This document shows positions 42,854-51,762 of a stretch of DNA of 64,000 nucleotides, piece after piece (position 1 is the first letter of the stretch; each line of letters starts with the position of its first letter). This stretch comes from Roseibium sp. MMSF_3412. GTDB taxonomy: Bacteria; Pseudomonadota; Alphaproteobacteria; Rhizobiales; Stappiaceae. The position numbers and the translations under genes are program-made. The stretch spans positions 620,001 through 684,000 of the forward strand of contig NZ_JASHJI010000001.1 in NCBI RefSeq assembly GCF_030733265.1, given 5' to 3'. The notes under the pieces are model-generated. The model was not told the DNA's origin. It worked only from the letters and a program-made list of their open reading frames with translations, and searched no databases.

Positions 42854-42890
42854 CAAAAAAATGCGCCGGGCGGAAGGTCCGCACCGGCGC
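42854..42890 (-). terminator. Internal terminator/attenuator between choX and choW
   Basis: On the minus strand GCGCCGG-T-GCGGA-CCT-TCCGC-CCGGCGC folds into a 12-bp stem with one bulged base (42863-42890), followed by ATTTTTTT. It starts 12 bp after the choX stop and ends 26 bp before the choW start. Partial read-through would give more ChoX than ChoW/ChoV. Confidence 0.8.
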
Positions 42891-42901
42891 TGTGTCAGGT
42901 C

Positions 42902-43849
42902 TTATTCGACGCCAAGGGCACCCTTGACCGCGGCGAAGCTGTCACCGCCGTCGAAAGTCTTGACCCCGACCAGCCAGCTTTCGAACGTGGCCGGATGCAC
43001 CTTCAGCCAGGCAGCGGCTGCCTTGTTCGGGTCTTCGCCGTCATTCAGGATCGCGCCCATGATCTCGTTTTCCATGGCCAGCGAGAATTCAAGGTTTTCC
43101 AGAAGCTTGCCGACATTCGGGCATTCCTTGACATAACCGGCGCGCACATTGGTGTAGACCGTGGCACCACCGAAGTTCGGGCCGAAGATGTCATCGCCGC
43201 CTTCGAGATAGGCCATCTCGAAATTGGCATTCATCGGATGCGGTTCCCAGCCGAGGAAGACGATGTCGTTGTCGCGCTTTCCGGCCCGGGAAACCTGGGC
43301 GAGCATGCCCTGCTCGGACGATTCAACAACTTCGAAGCCTTCCAGATCGAAAAGGTTCTGGTCGATCATGCCGATGATCAGGCGGTTGCCGTCATTGCCC
43401 GGCTCGATGCCGTAGATCTTGCCGTCGAGGTCGTCACGGAACTTGGCAATGTCCGCAAAGCTCTTGAGGCCCTTGTCGTAGGTGTATTTCGGCACGGCAA
43501 GCGTGTATTTCGCGCCTTCGAGATTCGCACGGACCGTCTCGACGGAGCCGTCTTCACGATAGGCCTTGATGTCTCCTTCCATGGTCGGCATCCAGTTGCC
43601 GAGGAAGACATCGATATCCTTGTTCTTCAAGGACGCGTAGGTCACCGGAACTGAAAGGATCTTGACCTCGGGCTCATAGCCAAGAGCTTCTAGCACCACG
43701 GATGTTGCTGCAGTCGTTGCCGTGATGTCCGTCCAGCCGACATCCGAGAAACGCACCGTCTTGCAGGCTTCCGGTTCGCTTGCCATTGCCGTGCCGGACA
43801 GCATGACGGCCAATGCAAGGCCTCCAGCGAGTTTCGCTGCAATGTTCAT
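42902..43849 (-). CDS. choX: Choline-binding periplasmic protein of the ABC transporter
   Basis: The ATG at 43849, 8-9 nt after AGGAGG, gives 315 residues with a signal peptide (KLAGGLALAVMLSGTAMA). The mature sequence (CKTVRFSDVGWTDITATTAATSVVLEALGYEPEVK) and GNWMPTMEGDI are typical of ChoX/ProX-type binding proteins that hold choline in an aromatic cage. It is the first gene of the choX-choW-choV unit and divergent from betI. An operator-like palindrome lies in the shared intergenic region. Confidence 0.93.
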   Translation of the reverse strand: MNIAAKLAGGLALAVMLSGTAMASEPEACKTVRFSDVGWTDITATTAATSVVLEALGYEPEVKILSVPVTYASLKNKDIDVFLGNWMPTMEGDIKAYREDGSVETVRANLEGAKYTLAVPKYTYDKGLKSFADIAKFRDDLDGKIYGIEPGNDGNRLIIGMIDQNLFDLEGFEVVESSEQGMLAQVSRAGKRDNDIVFLGWEPHPMNANFEMAYLEGGDDIFGPNFGGATVYTNVRAGYVKECPNVGKLLENLEFSLAMENEIMGAILNDGEDPNKAAAAWLKVHPATFESWLVGVKTFDGGDSFAAVKGALGVE

Positions 43850-44028
43850 GAGTATACCTCCTTTGGAAAGCAAATTATCGTTTGTGCAGGGAGTGACGTC
43901 ACGCTTGATGCGCGTATCTCGACCTCCAGACCTCAAGGGCGCAGTGTGAAACGTGCCCCCTCCGCCTGCCAACCCCTGTTCCGCAGCAATCCAAGCATCC
44001 AAAGCGACATTTTGCAAGTTTTCATTGA

Positions 44029-44044
44029 TTGATTGATCAATTAA
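44029..44044. promoter_or_regulatory. BetI-type operator TTGATTGATCAATTAA
   Basis: This 16-bp near-palindrome (one mismatched pair; perfect core ATTGATCAAT at 44032-44041) lies 32 bp before betI and about 180 bp upstream of choX. TTGATTGAtcAATCAA-like sites are reported for BetI. It probably mediates choline-responsive repression of betIAB and perhaps choXWV. Confidence 0.65.
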
Positions 44045-44075
44045 AAATAAGAATCGGAAAAGTCCGGAGACCAGG

Positions 44076-44678
44076 ATGCCCAAAGTCGGAATGGAAGCAG
44101 AGCGGCGGCGGAGCCTCATCGATGCCACCGTGGACGCGATACATGAACGCGGTTACAGCGACGTGACGATGGCGCAGATCGCCAAGCGTGCGGGCGTTTC
44201 CGGCGGTCTCGTGCATCACTATTTCGGCTCGAAAGATCAATTGCTTGCCGCAACCATGCGGCACTTGCTGACCGAGCTCGGGCGCGCCATCCGGGAGAGC
44301 CTTGCAAAAGCCGAAACGCCACGCGAACGCATCTCCGCGATTATCGCCGGAAACTTCGCGGTGGACCAGTTTCAGCCGGCGGTGATCGCGGCCTGGCTGG
44401 CCTTTTACGTTCAATCCAGAACCACCGAAAGCAACAGCCGCCTCCTGCGGATCTATGCCGCGAGGCTCGCCTCCAACCTGACTTACAATCTGCGATTCTT
44501 CCTTCCAAGAGACGAAGCGCGCCGGATCGCAGAAGGTACGGCGTCGATGATCGACGGCGTCTGGATCCGCCAGGCCCTGAGCGATGCGCAAACCGACCGC
44601 CAGGCGGCCATCGCAATGGTCGAGGACTATGTTGAAAACCAGATTGCCGCTCATGCGGGCCGCAGCAAGGACCACTGA
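44076..44678 (+). CDS. betI: TetR-family repressor of choline-betaine genes
   Basis: The 200-residue regulator starts [26 protein letters not shown]. Its helix-turn-helix is [31 protein letters not shown], the BetI pattern, followed by a C-terminal domain with [26 protein letters not shown] and [11 protein letters not shown]. It starts 15 bp before betA and shares an intergenic region with choX. The family is known to release DNA on binding choline. Confidence 0.93.
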   Translation: MPKVGMEAERRRSLIDATVDAIHERGYSDVTMAQIAKRAGVSGGLVHHYFGSKDQLLAATMRHLLTELGRAIRESLAKAETPRERISAIIAGNFAVDQFQPAVIAAWLAFYVQSRTTESNSRLLRIYAARLASNLTYNLRFFLPRDEARRIAEGTASMIDGVWIRQALSDAQTDRQAAIAMVEDYVENQIAAHAGRSKDH

Positions 44679-44692
44679 GCCGGAGCTTCTCA

Positions 44693-46351
44693 ATGACCGA
44701 CACGTTTGACTTCATCATCGTAGGGGCAGGTTCCGCAGGCTGCGCGATGGCAAGCCGGCTCTCCGAGGACCCGAAAAACCGGGTGCTCGTACTCGAATTC
44801 GGCGGAACGGACATCGGACCGCTAATCCAGATGCCCGCTGCGCTTTCCTATCCCATGAACATGCCGATTTACGACTGGGGCTATGAGAGCGAGCCGGAGC
44901 CGCATCTCGGCGGCCGCCGCCTCGCGACACCGCGCGGCAAGGTGATCGGCGGCTCGTCTTCGATCAACGGCATGGTTTACGTGCGCGGCCACGCGATGGA
45001 CTTCGACACCTGGGAAGAAATGGGGGCAAGCGGCTGGGGCTACCGGCACGTGCTGCCCTATTACAAGCGCCAGGAACAGAACCCGCAAGGACAGGCCGGA
45101 TGGCGCGGCACCGACGGGCCGCTGCATGTCAAGCGCGGAACCAAGTGGAACCCCTTGTTCCATGCTTTCCGCGATGCCGGCCGCCAGGCCGGATATGAAC
45201 TCACCGAGGACTACAACGGCGAAAAACAGGAAGGCTTCGGCGACATGGAAATGACGGTCCACAACGGCCGTCGCTGGTCAGCCGCGAACGCTTACCTCAA
45301 GCCCGCCCTCAAACGCGGCAACCTGGATCTCATCAAGGGCGCCCTTGTCCGCAAGGTCCTGATCGAGAACAACCGCGCCGTCGGCGTCGAGTTTGAAACA
45401 GGCGGCGAGATCCGGGAAGTCAGGGCGACGCGCGAGGTTATCCTGGCCGCTTCGTCGATCAATTCGCCGAAAATCCTGATGCTGTCGGGCATCGGTCCGG
45501 CAGAACAGTTGTCTGAACTCGGCATCGACGTCGTGGCCGACCGGCCCGGCGTCGGCGCCAACCTGCAGGATCACCTTGAACTCTATATCCAGCAGGCCTG
45601 CTCGCAGCCGATCACGCTTTACAAGCACTGGAACCTCTTTTCCAAGGCCATGATCGGCGCGCAGTGGCTGTTCTTCAAGAACGGTCTCGGCGCGTCCAAC
45701 CAGTTCGAGAGCTGCGCCTTCATCCGCAGCAAGGCCGGCGTCAAATATCCCGATATACAGTACCACTTCCTGCCCTTCGCGGTCCGCTATGACGGACAGG
45801 CAGCTGCGGAAGGCCATGGTTTCCAGGCGCATGTCGGGCCGATGCGATCGAAGTCACGCGGGCGCGTCTCGCTGACATCATCGGATCCGAAGGCCAAACC
45901 CTCCATCCTGTTCAACTACATGTCGCATGACGAGGACTGGGAGGACTTCCGGACCTGCATCAGGCTGACGCGGGAAATTTTCGGCCAGGACGCCTTCGCA
46001 GATTATCGCGGCAAGGAAATCCAGCCGGGCGACGAAGTGCAGAGCGACGAACAGCTCAACGACTTCATTCGCGAACATGTGGAAAGCGCCTACCATCCTT
46101 GCGGCACATGCCGGATGGGGGCAAAGGACGATCCGCTGGCCGTTGTCGATCCGGAGTGCCGTGTCATTGGCGTCGACGGATTGCGCGTTGCCGACAGTTC
46201 CATCTTTCCGCTGATCACAAACGGAAACCTGAACGGGCCGTCCATCATGGTGGGCGAGAAAGCCTCTGACCATATACTCGGCAAGGACCCGCTTCCGGCT
46301 TCCAATCAACAGCCCTGGATCCACCCGGACTGGGAAAACAGTCAACGCTGA
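44693..46351 (+). CDS. betA: Choline dehydrogenase (GMC oxidoreductase)
   Basis: The 552-residue flavoprotein has the FAD motif [19 protein letters not shown], the GMC signature region [26 protein letters not shown], and the C-terminal catalytic segment [43 protein letters not shown] spread over conserved blocks. It oxidises choline to betaine aldehyde at the membrane. It lies 15 bp after betI and 46 bp before betB, in the usual betIAB order. No choline sulfatase gene (betC) is present in the cluster. Confidence 0.94.
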   Translation: MTDTFDFIIVGAGSAGCAMASRLSEDPKNRVLVLEFGGTDIGPLIQMPAALSYPMNMPIYDWGYESEPEPHLGGRRLATPRGKVIGGSSSINGMVYVRGHAMDFDTWEEMGASGWGYRHVLPYYKRQEQNPQGQAGWRGTDGPLHVKRGTKWNPLFHAFRDAGRQAGYELTEDYNGEKQEGFGDMEMTVHNGRRWSAANAYLKPALKRGNLDLIKGALVRKVLIENNRAVGVEFETGGEIREVRATREVILAASSINSPKILMLSGIGPAEQLSELGIDVVADRPGVGANLQDHLELYIQQACSQPITLYKHWNLFSKAMIGAQWLFFKNGLGASNQFESCAFIRSKAGVKYPDIQYHFLPFAVRYDGQAAAEGHGFQAHVGPMRSKSRGRVSLTSSDPKAKPSILFNYMSHDEDWEDFRTCIRLTREIFGQDAFADYRGKEIQPGDEVQSDEQLNDFIREHVESAYHPCGTCRMGAKDDPLAVVDPECRVIGVDGLRVADSSIFPLITNGNLNGPSIMVGEKASDHILGKDPLPASNQQPWIHPDWENSQR

Positions 46352-46396
46352 ATTCTGACCGCGTCGCCGGTCACAGCCCTTTGCAGGAGCCTTTCA

Positions 46397-47860
46397 ATGC
46401 GCGCCCAACCGAATGCCTCACACTTCGTCGGCGGGTCCTATATGGAAAGCCGGTCGGGAACGCCTTTCGACAGCGTCTATCCCGCGACCGGCGAGACAAT
46501 TGCCCGCATCACCCCGGCCGACGATGCTGTGATCGAAGCCGCGATCACAGCCGCCAGAAAAGGCCAGCAGGTCTGGGCGGAGACGCCTCCGGCAGAGCGG
46601 GGCCGGGTCTTGCGCCGCGCTGCCGACATCCTGCGGGAGAAAAACCGCGAGCTCTCCATCCTGGAGACGCTCGATACCGGAAAACCATTGCAGGAAACGC
46701 TTGTGGCAGATGCGGCCTCCGGCGCGGACTGCCTTGAATATTACGGCGGCCTCGCTGCAACGCTTACGGGAGAACATATCGATCTTGGCGGCTCGTTCGC
46801 CTACACAAAGCGCGAACCACTGGGGATCTGTTTCGGCATTGGTGCCTGGAACTACCCGATCCAGATCGCCTGCTGGAAAGCCGCCCCCGCGCTCGTCTGC
46901 GGCAACGCCATGATTTTCAAGCCGTCCGAGGTCACCCCCCTGAGCGCGCTCAAGCTGGCCGAAGCCCTGAGCGAAGCCGGGCTCCCGGACGGTGTCTTCA
47001 ACGTGATTCAGGGGTTCGGCGATGTCGGCGCGAAGATGGTGGCGCATCCGGACATCGCGAAGGTCTCGCTGACAGGCTCCGTGCCGACCGGTGCCAAGGT
47101 GGCCGCACTTGCAGGTGAACACCTGAAAAAAACCACACTTGAACTCGGCGGTAAGTCCCCGCTGATCATCTTTGACGATGCAGATGTCGAAAACGCGGTT
47201 TCCGCCGCGATCAACGCCAACTTCTATTCCACCGGACAGATCTGCTCCAACGGAACGCGGGTCTTCGTCCACACCGCGATCAAGGAACGCTTTCTCGCAC
47301 GGCTGGCGGAGCGCACGGCAAATGCCGTGCTCGGCGACCCGCTGGATGAGACAACCAGTATCGGTCCGCTTGTCTCCAAAGCGCAGCTCGACAAGGTGCT
47401 GCACTACCTGAAGGTCGGACAGGACGAAGGTGCCCGTCTCGTTTGCGGCGGCGGCGCGGCCGAGGTTGCAAGCTTCCCGGACGGTTACTTCGTGCAGCCG
47501 ACCGTCTTTGCCGATGTTACGGACACCATGACAATTGCCCGGGAAGAGATTTTCGGACCGGTGCTCAGTGTGCTTGATTTCGATGACGAAGACGATGTCG
47601 TCGCCCGTGCAAACGACACCGAGTTCGGTCTGGCGGCAGGGGTCTTCACCAAGGACATTCAGCGCGCGCACAGGATAATCGGCAGGCTGCAGGCGGGTAC
47701 CTGCTGGATCAACACCTACAACCTCACCCCGATCGAAATGCCGTTTGGCGGTTACAAGAAGTCCGGGATCGGGCGGGAGAACGGGCACGCGGCGATCGAG
47801 TATTACAGCCAGCTGAAGAGCGTTTATGTCGAAATGGACGGCGTTGAAGCCGCTTTCTGA
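46397..47860 (+). CDS. betB: Betaine-aldehyde dehydrogenase
   Basis: The 487-residue aldehyde dehydrogenase has [30 protein letters not shown] (cofactor entry), [14 protein letters not shown], the catalytic glutamate in TLELGGKSP and the catalytic cysteine in [15 protein letters not shown]. The SNGTRVF context is specific for BetB. It completes oxidation of choline to glycine betaine, for osmoprotection or methyl/carbon supply. An intrinsic terminator with a 12-bp stem follows directly, closing the betIAB operon. Confidence 0.94.
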   Translation: MRAQPNASHFVGGSYMESRSGTPFDSVYPATGETIARITPADDAVIEAAITAARKGQQVWAETPPAERGRVLRRAADILREKNRELSILETLDTGKPLQETLVADAASGADCLEYYGGLAATLTGEHIDLGGSFAYTKREPLGICFGIGAWNYPIQIACWKAAPALVCGNAMIFKPSEVTPLSALKLAEALSEAGLPDGVFNVIQGFGDVGAKMVAHPDIAKVSLTGSVPTGAKVAALAGEHLKKTTLELGGKSPLIIFDDADVENAVSAAINANFYSTGQICSNGTRVFVHTAIKERFLARLAERTANAVLGDPLDETTSIGPLVSKAQLDKVLHYLKVGQDEGARLVCGGGAAEVASFPDGYFVQPTVFADVTDTMTIAREEIFGPVLSVLDFDDEDDVVARANDTEFGLAAGVFTKDIQRAHRIIGRLQAGTCWINTYNLTPIEMPFGGYKKSGIGRENGHAAIEYYSQLKSVYVEMDGVEAAF

Positions 47861-47883
47861 CAGCGAGCTTTGCATCTAAAGCC

Positions 47884-47914
47884 AAATTCCCCGGGTTCAC
47901 CCCGGGGAATTTTT
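47884..47914 (+). terminator. Intrinsic terminator of the betIAB operon
   Basis: AAATTCCCCGGG (47884-47895) pairs perfectly with CCCGGGGAATTT (47901-47912) around a 5-nt loop, and the T run continues to 47914. It lies 24 bp after the betB stop. Confidence 0.9.
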
Positions 47915-47993
47915 GTTGTTTGGCACGGTGACAGATTGAAGTTTCTCTGCGGCAAACCAGATTAACGTCAACACAGATTCGTCAGGAAACCGT

Positions 47994-49277
47994 ATGACCC
48001 GCACCGTGCTTGATCCCGCACCACGCAGCTACGCACCGCATGTTTACGTTCTCAACCGGTCGGAACGCGGAGCGGCCTGCGCACCCGATCACCAGACCAT
48101 CGAGGATCTGCATAACTGGCTGCTGCACGAGGCGACGCGGATCGACAACGTCATGCTGATGTTCGAGGAATTCATGTGGCGCTGCAAGGCGGCCGACCTT
48201 GGCATTGATCGCTGCACCCTTCACATGGGCACCCTGCATCCCAGGGTGATCGGGTTTTCCTGGTTCTGGAGCAGCGTCGACGAATTGTGCGACGAAATTG
48301 CCGCCGACGCGGGTGCCGTCAATGAAGCCGCGTTTACGCGCAATCCGCTCTACAAGGTGATCATGGAAGGCCAGATGATCAGGGTCGACCTTGAGACCGA
48401 AGACGGCCGGACGTCCTCTCCGCTCATGGAGGAACTCGCAGACCAGGGCTTCACGTCTTACGTGGCGCTCCCCCTGAGTGCGTCAGGCAAGACCTTCAAC
48501 GCGATGACATTCGGGACGACGCGGCCGGGCGGATTTGAAACCTCGGACAAGGAAGAAATCCGACGTCTGATCGACCTGCTGGCGCTTCATGTCGAGCGTC
48601 ACATCGTGCAGCGCATCGCGCGCAATGTCGCCGACACCTATCTCGGTCCGATCGCGGGACGGCGCGTGCTTGACGGTGAAATCCGGCGCGGCGACGGAGA
48701 GGCCATCGAAGCGGTTGTCTTCATGGCCGACATGCGCGGCTTTACCCAGCTTGCCGACCGTCTCAGCGGGCCGGAGGTAACGGCCATCCTGAACGCGTAT
48801 TTCGACCGGATCTCCGATGCGGTGCTGAGCCAAGGCGGTGATATTCTGAAATTCATGGGCGATGGCGTTCTTGCCGTTTTCGATCAGAAAGTCCTGGGTG
48901 AGGGTGCGGCGGCCACCGCTGCCGTCAAAGCCGCGCGGAAAGCGCTGGAGGCAATTGAGGCCCTGAACGACACACCGCCCGATGACCTGCCTGAAGCCGA
49001 TCTGTGGCATCCTCTGAAAATCGGGATCGGGCTTCACAGGGGCGAGGTCTTCTTTGGCAATGTCGGAGGCGAGGAGCGCCTTGATTTCACGGTGATAGGG
49101 CGCGCCGTCAACGAAACCAGCCGCGTGGAGTCTCTCTGCAAGCCTCTGGGGCGGGAACTGCTCCTGACGGAGCCGGTGCGCAACGCGCTCGCCGGTGATC
49201 TCAAGACGAGCCTCAACGAAATGGGCGAGCATGCCCTGCGCGGTGTCGGCAAACCTGTCGCGATCTATTCTGCCTGA
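47994..49277 (+). CDS. Class III adenylate/guanylate cyclase with N-terminal GAF-like region
   Basis: The 427-residue protein has an N-terminal alpha/beta region (about 30-205; YVALPLSASGKTFNAMTFGTTRPGGF and a following helix VERHIVQRIARNVADTYLG) and a C-terminal cyclase domain. Both metal aspartates are present (VVFMADMRGFT and ILKFMGDGVLAVF), with HRGEVFFGNVGGEERLDFTVIGRAVNETSRVE near the end. The family usually makes cAMP. No membrane segment is evident, so it is cytoplasmic. It stands alone after the betIAB terminator; its signal is unknown. Confidence 0.88.
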   Translation: MTRTVLDPAPRSYAPHVYVLNRSERGAACAPDHQTIEDLHNWLLHEATRIDNVMLMFEEFMWRCKAADLGIDRCTLHMGTLHPRVIGFSWFWSSVDELCDEIAADAGAVNEAAFTRNPLYKVIMEGQMIRVDLETEDGRTSSPLMEELADQGFTSYVALPLSASGKTFNAMTFGTTRPGGFETSDKEEIRRLIDLLALHVERHIVQRIARNVADTYLGPIAGRRVLDGEIRRGDGEAIEAVVFMADMRGFTQLADRLSGPEVTAILNAYFDRISDAVLSQGGDILKFMGDGVLAVFDQKVLGEGAAATAAVKAARKALEAIEALNDTPPDDLPEADLWHPLKIGIGLHRGEVFFGNVGGEERLDFTVIGRAVNETSRVESLCKPLGRELLLTEPVRNALAGDLKTSLNEMGEHALRGVGKPVAIYSA

Positions 49278-49334
49278 TTTCCTGCTTGCCAACGCCGGAA
49301 AACGTTTCCCGGGACAGACTACGGGCTTTTAAGT

Positions 49335-49365
49335 CCCCTTCCCCCAAGTGGGTTGGGGGAAGGGG
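49335..49365. repeat. Perfect 13-bp hairpin CCCCTTCCCCCAA / TTGGGGGAAGGGG
   Basis: The arms at 49335-49347 and 49353-49365 are perfectly complementary around GTGGG. It lies between the cyclase and the convergent hemP gene. No T run follows on either strand. It may be a bidirectional terminator or one of the dispersed palindromes of this genome type. Confidence 0.6.
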
Positions 49366-49472
49366 CAGGGAAACCGCTCTCTGCCTGTCGGCTTCAACGA
49401 TCGTCCCTTCTTTTGCCTGACCGCGCACGCGGGAAATGGCCAGCGGACAGGACATTGGTACTTGATGCGACC

Positions 49473-49688
49473 TTACTTCGTGAGGATCAGTTTCCCCTGT
49501 TTTGTAATGGAGAGCCGGTAGGTTTCTTCATTGTGCTGGATCTGGATCTGCCTCAAACCGCTGAAGAGATCACGCGAATCGAATTCCGATTTCTGTTCGC
49601 GCACCGGTTTACCCGCCAAGGCGGTCCTTGGGCCGCCCGCAGTCGAAATTGAGAGGCGTCGTTTCTGGCTGTTGGCGGTGAGTGTCAT
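49473..49688 (-). CDS. hemP: Hemin uptake protein HemP
   Basis: The 71-residue protein ends QIQHNEETYRLSITKQGKLILTK, the hallmark of HemP/HmuP (conserved YRL-IT--GKLILTK). The N-terminal half is low-complexity and divergent, as usual. In other alpha- and betaproteobacteria HemP is needed for expression of haem-uptake genes. No haem receptor or hmu operon is adjacent. Two TGA-N9-TCA iron boxes lie 83-122 bp upstream, and rirA is the next gene upstream on the same strand, so expression should rise under iron limitation. Confidence 0.9.
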   Translation of the reverse strand: MTLTANSQKRRLSISTAGGPRTALAGKPVREQKSEFDSRDLFSGLRQIQIQHNEETYRLSITKQGKLILTK

Positions 49689-50030
49689 GGCACTATCGGT
49701 CCCTGGCCTATGCTGTTTTGCCGGATGAAAGGAGGCTCATCCCGGCGTCCAATTAAGAACAATTAAAAGGTGAGTTTCTTACTCAACTTTATACTTGACA
49801 CTCATACTCAACTTTTCCTATCAAGGCAATGCCTGATCGATACGGAACTGGAAATCGCGTCCTCCGGTTTTGAGCGAAACAGGGGTCTGCGGGAAACCTC
49901 AGACAAAAATGCCAGGCCAGCCAACCGCCCTCTCCTCTCCCTCAGCGGCAAGCCAGCCCGGCCTTTTCTCAAAGGCGCATCCGACCTGCCACGGATCTTG
50001 TCAGGACCTTCAAAAAAAGCTGCTGAGCAA
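49689..50030. other. Intergenic region between hemP and rirA
   Basis: No gene is seen here. The region holds the tandem iron boxes at 49771-49810 in an AT-rich stretch, then a GC-rich part with no clear coding frame, and ends at the rirA terminator. Confidence 0.5.
49771..49810 (-). promoter_or_regulatory. Tandem RirA iron-responsive operators (IRO boxes) upstream of hemP
   Basis: TGAGTTTCTTACTCA (49771-49785) and TGACACTCATACTCA (49796-49810) both fit TGA-N9-TCA, the published IRO box of rhizobial RirA. They are 25 bp apart centre to centre and are upstream of hemP. Assignment to RirA is strengthened by the rirA gene at 50086. Confidence 0.75.
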
Positions 50031-50062
50031 CAAAAAAAGCGCCGACCGGATGGTGGCGCTTT
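50031..50062 (-). terminator. Intrinsic terminator of rirA
   Basis: On the minus strand AAAGCGCC and GGCGCTTT pair (50055-50062 with 50036-50043), extended by ACC/GGT across a bulged base, and are followed by a run of T to 50032. It lies 23 bp after the rirA stop and isolates hemP from rirA transcription. Confidence 0.8.
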
Positions 50063-50085
50063 GTTCAACAACTGACAGGCAATCT

Positions 50086-50550
50086 TCAGGCGTTGGCGGC
50101 AATCGGTGTCTCGGTCACATCGATCTTCAAAAGATCGCGCATGCCGAACCGGTCTTCGGAGAGATCCGCAATCGACTTGGTGTCGAGGACCGCCATGAAG
50201 GCTTCGAGCGCTTCGTGCAACAGGCCGTTGAAGCCACAGGACATGATCAGCGGGCAGTCCTTGCGGCCGGAATCGAAGCACTCTGCAAGAAGGAAGCTTT
50301 CTTCCGCCGCACGCACGACCTCACCAACCGATATCTGCTCCGCCGGCCGTCCAAGCATCACCCCGCCATTGCGGCCACGTATCGTCTTGATCAGCTTGGC
50401 GTCGACCAGGACCTTCATGATCTTGAAAAGGTGGGTTTCCGACATGTCGAAGCTGGCGGCGATATCGGCTACCTTGCTTGGCTTGTCGGGGTTCACGGCG
50501 CAGTACATGAGAGCACGCACCGCATAGTTTGTCTGTTGTGTCAGTCGCAT
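50086..50550 (-). CDS. rirA: Rrf2-family iron-responsive regulator RirA
   Basis: The 154-residue protein starts MRLTQQTNYAVRALMYCAVN and has the winged-helix segment MSETHLFKIMKVLVDAKLIKTIRGRNGGVMLGRPAEQISVGEVV. The AECFDSGRKDCPLIMSCG loop carries Cys91, Cys99 and Cys105, the Fe-S ligands of RirA (against IscR or NsrR spacing). RirA represses iron-uptake genes when its cluster is intact. It is monocistronic with its own terminator; hemP downstream carries matching operators. Confidence 0.9.
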   Translation of the reverse strand: MRLTQQTNYAVRALMYCAVNPDKPSKVADIAASFDMSETHLFKIMKVLVDAKLIKTIRGRNGGVMLGRPAEQISVGEVVRAAEESFLLAECFDSGRKDCPLIMSCGFNGLLHEALEAFMAVLDTKSIADLSEDRFGMRDLLKIDVTETPIAANA

Positions 50551-50632
50551 GTTCTAGATATGCGGCGCGATGTCTCAAAGGTCAATGGGAAAATTTGAGT
50601 GTAAAATGACACTTTGAAAAGAAAGTTCTTTG

Positions 50633-51670
50633 TCAAAGCACTCCCGGCAGATTGTCCTTCAGAAAAATATCAATACCGATGCGCTCCTGACCTTCAATGA
50701 TAGGCTCCTTGTCGCACAGCGCCTTTAAGACCCGGACGGCGCTTCTGATCTCGTGGCCCGGATCCTGCGCAATGACGGCATCCATGACATCGGCGTCCAA
50801 GGCGTCGCGTGTGTAAGGGGTCAGTTCATGACCGACGAAAACAACGTCCTTGCGCGGTTTTCCTGCCGAAAGCGCCGCGATGACGCCCCTGTTGCCGGCA
50901 CCGATATTGTATAGCCCCGCAAGATCAGGGTGTTCCTTGAGCAGGCGTTTCACAAGGTCTGCGTTTTTTTCGTTGTCGTCGCGCCCTTCGCGAACCTTCA
51001 GAAGCTCAAGATGCGGAAAGTCCGTTTCGACAATTTGCCTGCAGCCGGCGAACCGTTCGGCGTGATCCCTCAGTCCCAGCGAACCTGCGATTAGTGCGAC
51101 TTTCGCATTTCTCTCCGGCAGGAACCGTCCGAGCAAGCGGCCCGCCGTGCGTCCTGCGGCCGTATTGTCGATGCCGACAAAGTGCTGACGCGCGGAGACC
51201 GGATGATCGGAAACCAGGGTGACGACGGGTACGCCCCGATCCTGAAGCCGGTCGATGGCCGCCCTGACCTCGGGGAACGCCGGCGCGACCACCGCGACAC
51301 CATCACAGACAGACCTGTCCAGGATCGCAAGCGTGCCCGCAACCCTGTGACCGTCAAAGGCATCGATCGGCTCCACATGCACGGTGACGCGGTCGCTGCT
51401 CAGCGTTTCGGCGTGCGCCCTGGCTTCACGCGTCAGATCTTCCATGAAGGCATTCGGACCGTCGGGAATAAGGAAATGGAGCCTGTAGACGCGTTTCTTT
51501 GCAAGACCGGCGGCAAAGACATCCGGCTTGTAATTCAGGCCGTCGGCGGCTGACCTGACTTTTTCAATGGTCGCCTTGCGCACACCCGGGCGACCGTTCA
51601 GCACCCTGTCGACCGTTGCCAGGCTGACCCCCGCTGCCTCAGCCACATCATGAATGGTGACGCGTTTCAT
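50633..51670 (-). CDS. LacI family transcriptional regulator
   Basis: The ATG at 51670 gives 345 residues starting MKRVTIHDVAEAAGVSLATVDRVLNGRPGV, a LacI helix-turn-helix of the TVDRVLN type, then a periplasmic-binding-like domain (FLIPDGPNAFMEDLTREA, VAVVAPAFPEVRAAIDRL, HFVGIDNTAAGRTAGRLLGRF, AGLYNIGAGNRGVIAAL). This type often controls sugar or polyol ABC transport operons, but no such genes are adjacent, so targets and effector are unknown. It is not obviously the regulator of the palindrome at 32841. Confidence 0.88.
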   Translation of the reverse strand: MKRVTIHDVAEAAGVSLATVDRVLNGRPGVRKATIEKVRSAADGLNYKPDVFAAGLAKKRVYRLHFLIPDGPNAFMEDLTREARAHAETLSSDRVTVHVEPIDAFDGHRVAGTLAILDRSVCDGVAVVAPAFPEVRAAIDRLQDRGVPVVTLVSDHPVSARQHFVGIDNTAAGRTAGRLLGRFLPERNAKVALIAGSLGLRDHAERFAGCRQIVETDFPHLELLKVREGRDDNEKNADLVKRLLKEHPDLAGLYNIGAGNRGVIAALSAGKPRKDVVFVGHELTPYTRDALDADVMDAVIAQDPGHEIRSAVRVLKALCDKEPIIEGQERIGIDIFLKDNLPGVL

Positions 51671-51762
51671 CCGAACCTCTTTTTGGCATGAGTATACAGC
51701 GCAATGAGGAACGGTCATCAAAAAATGCTGCAGCGCATGATAGCGCGGGATTTACCGGTTCA

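Noticed and set aside
46418-47875. 485-codon open frame on the minus strand
   Set aside because: Exact shadow of betB, which has all aldehyde dehydrogenase motifs.
50633-51670. LacI regulator as the owner of the alpha-glucosidase operator at 32841
   Set aside because: It is 18 kb away with no sugar genes beside it, and its TVDRVLN recognition helix type gives no specific link to the AGCGCT core.
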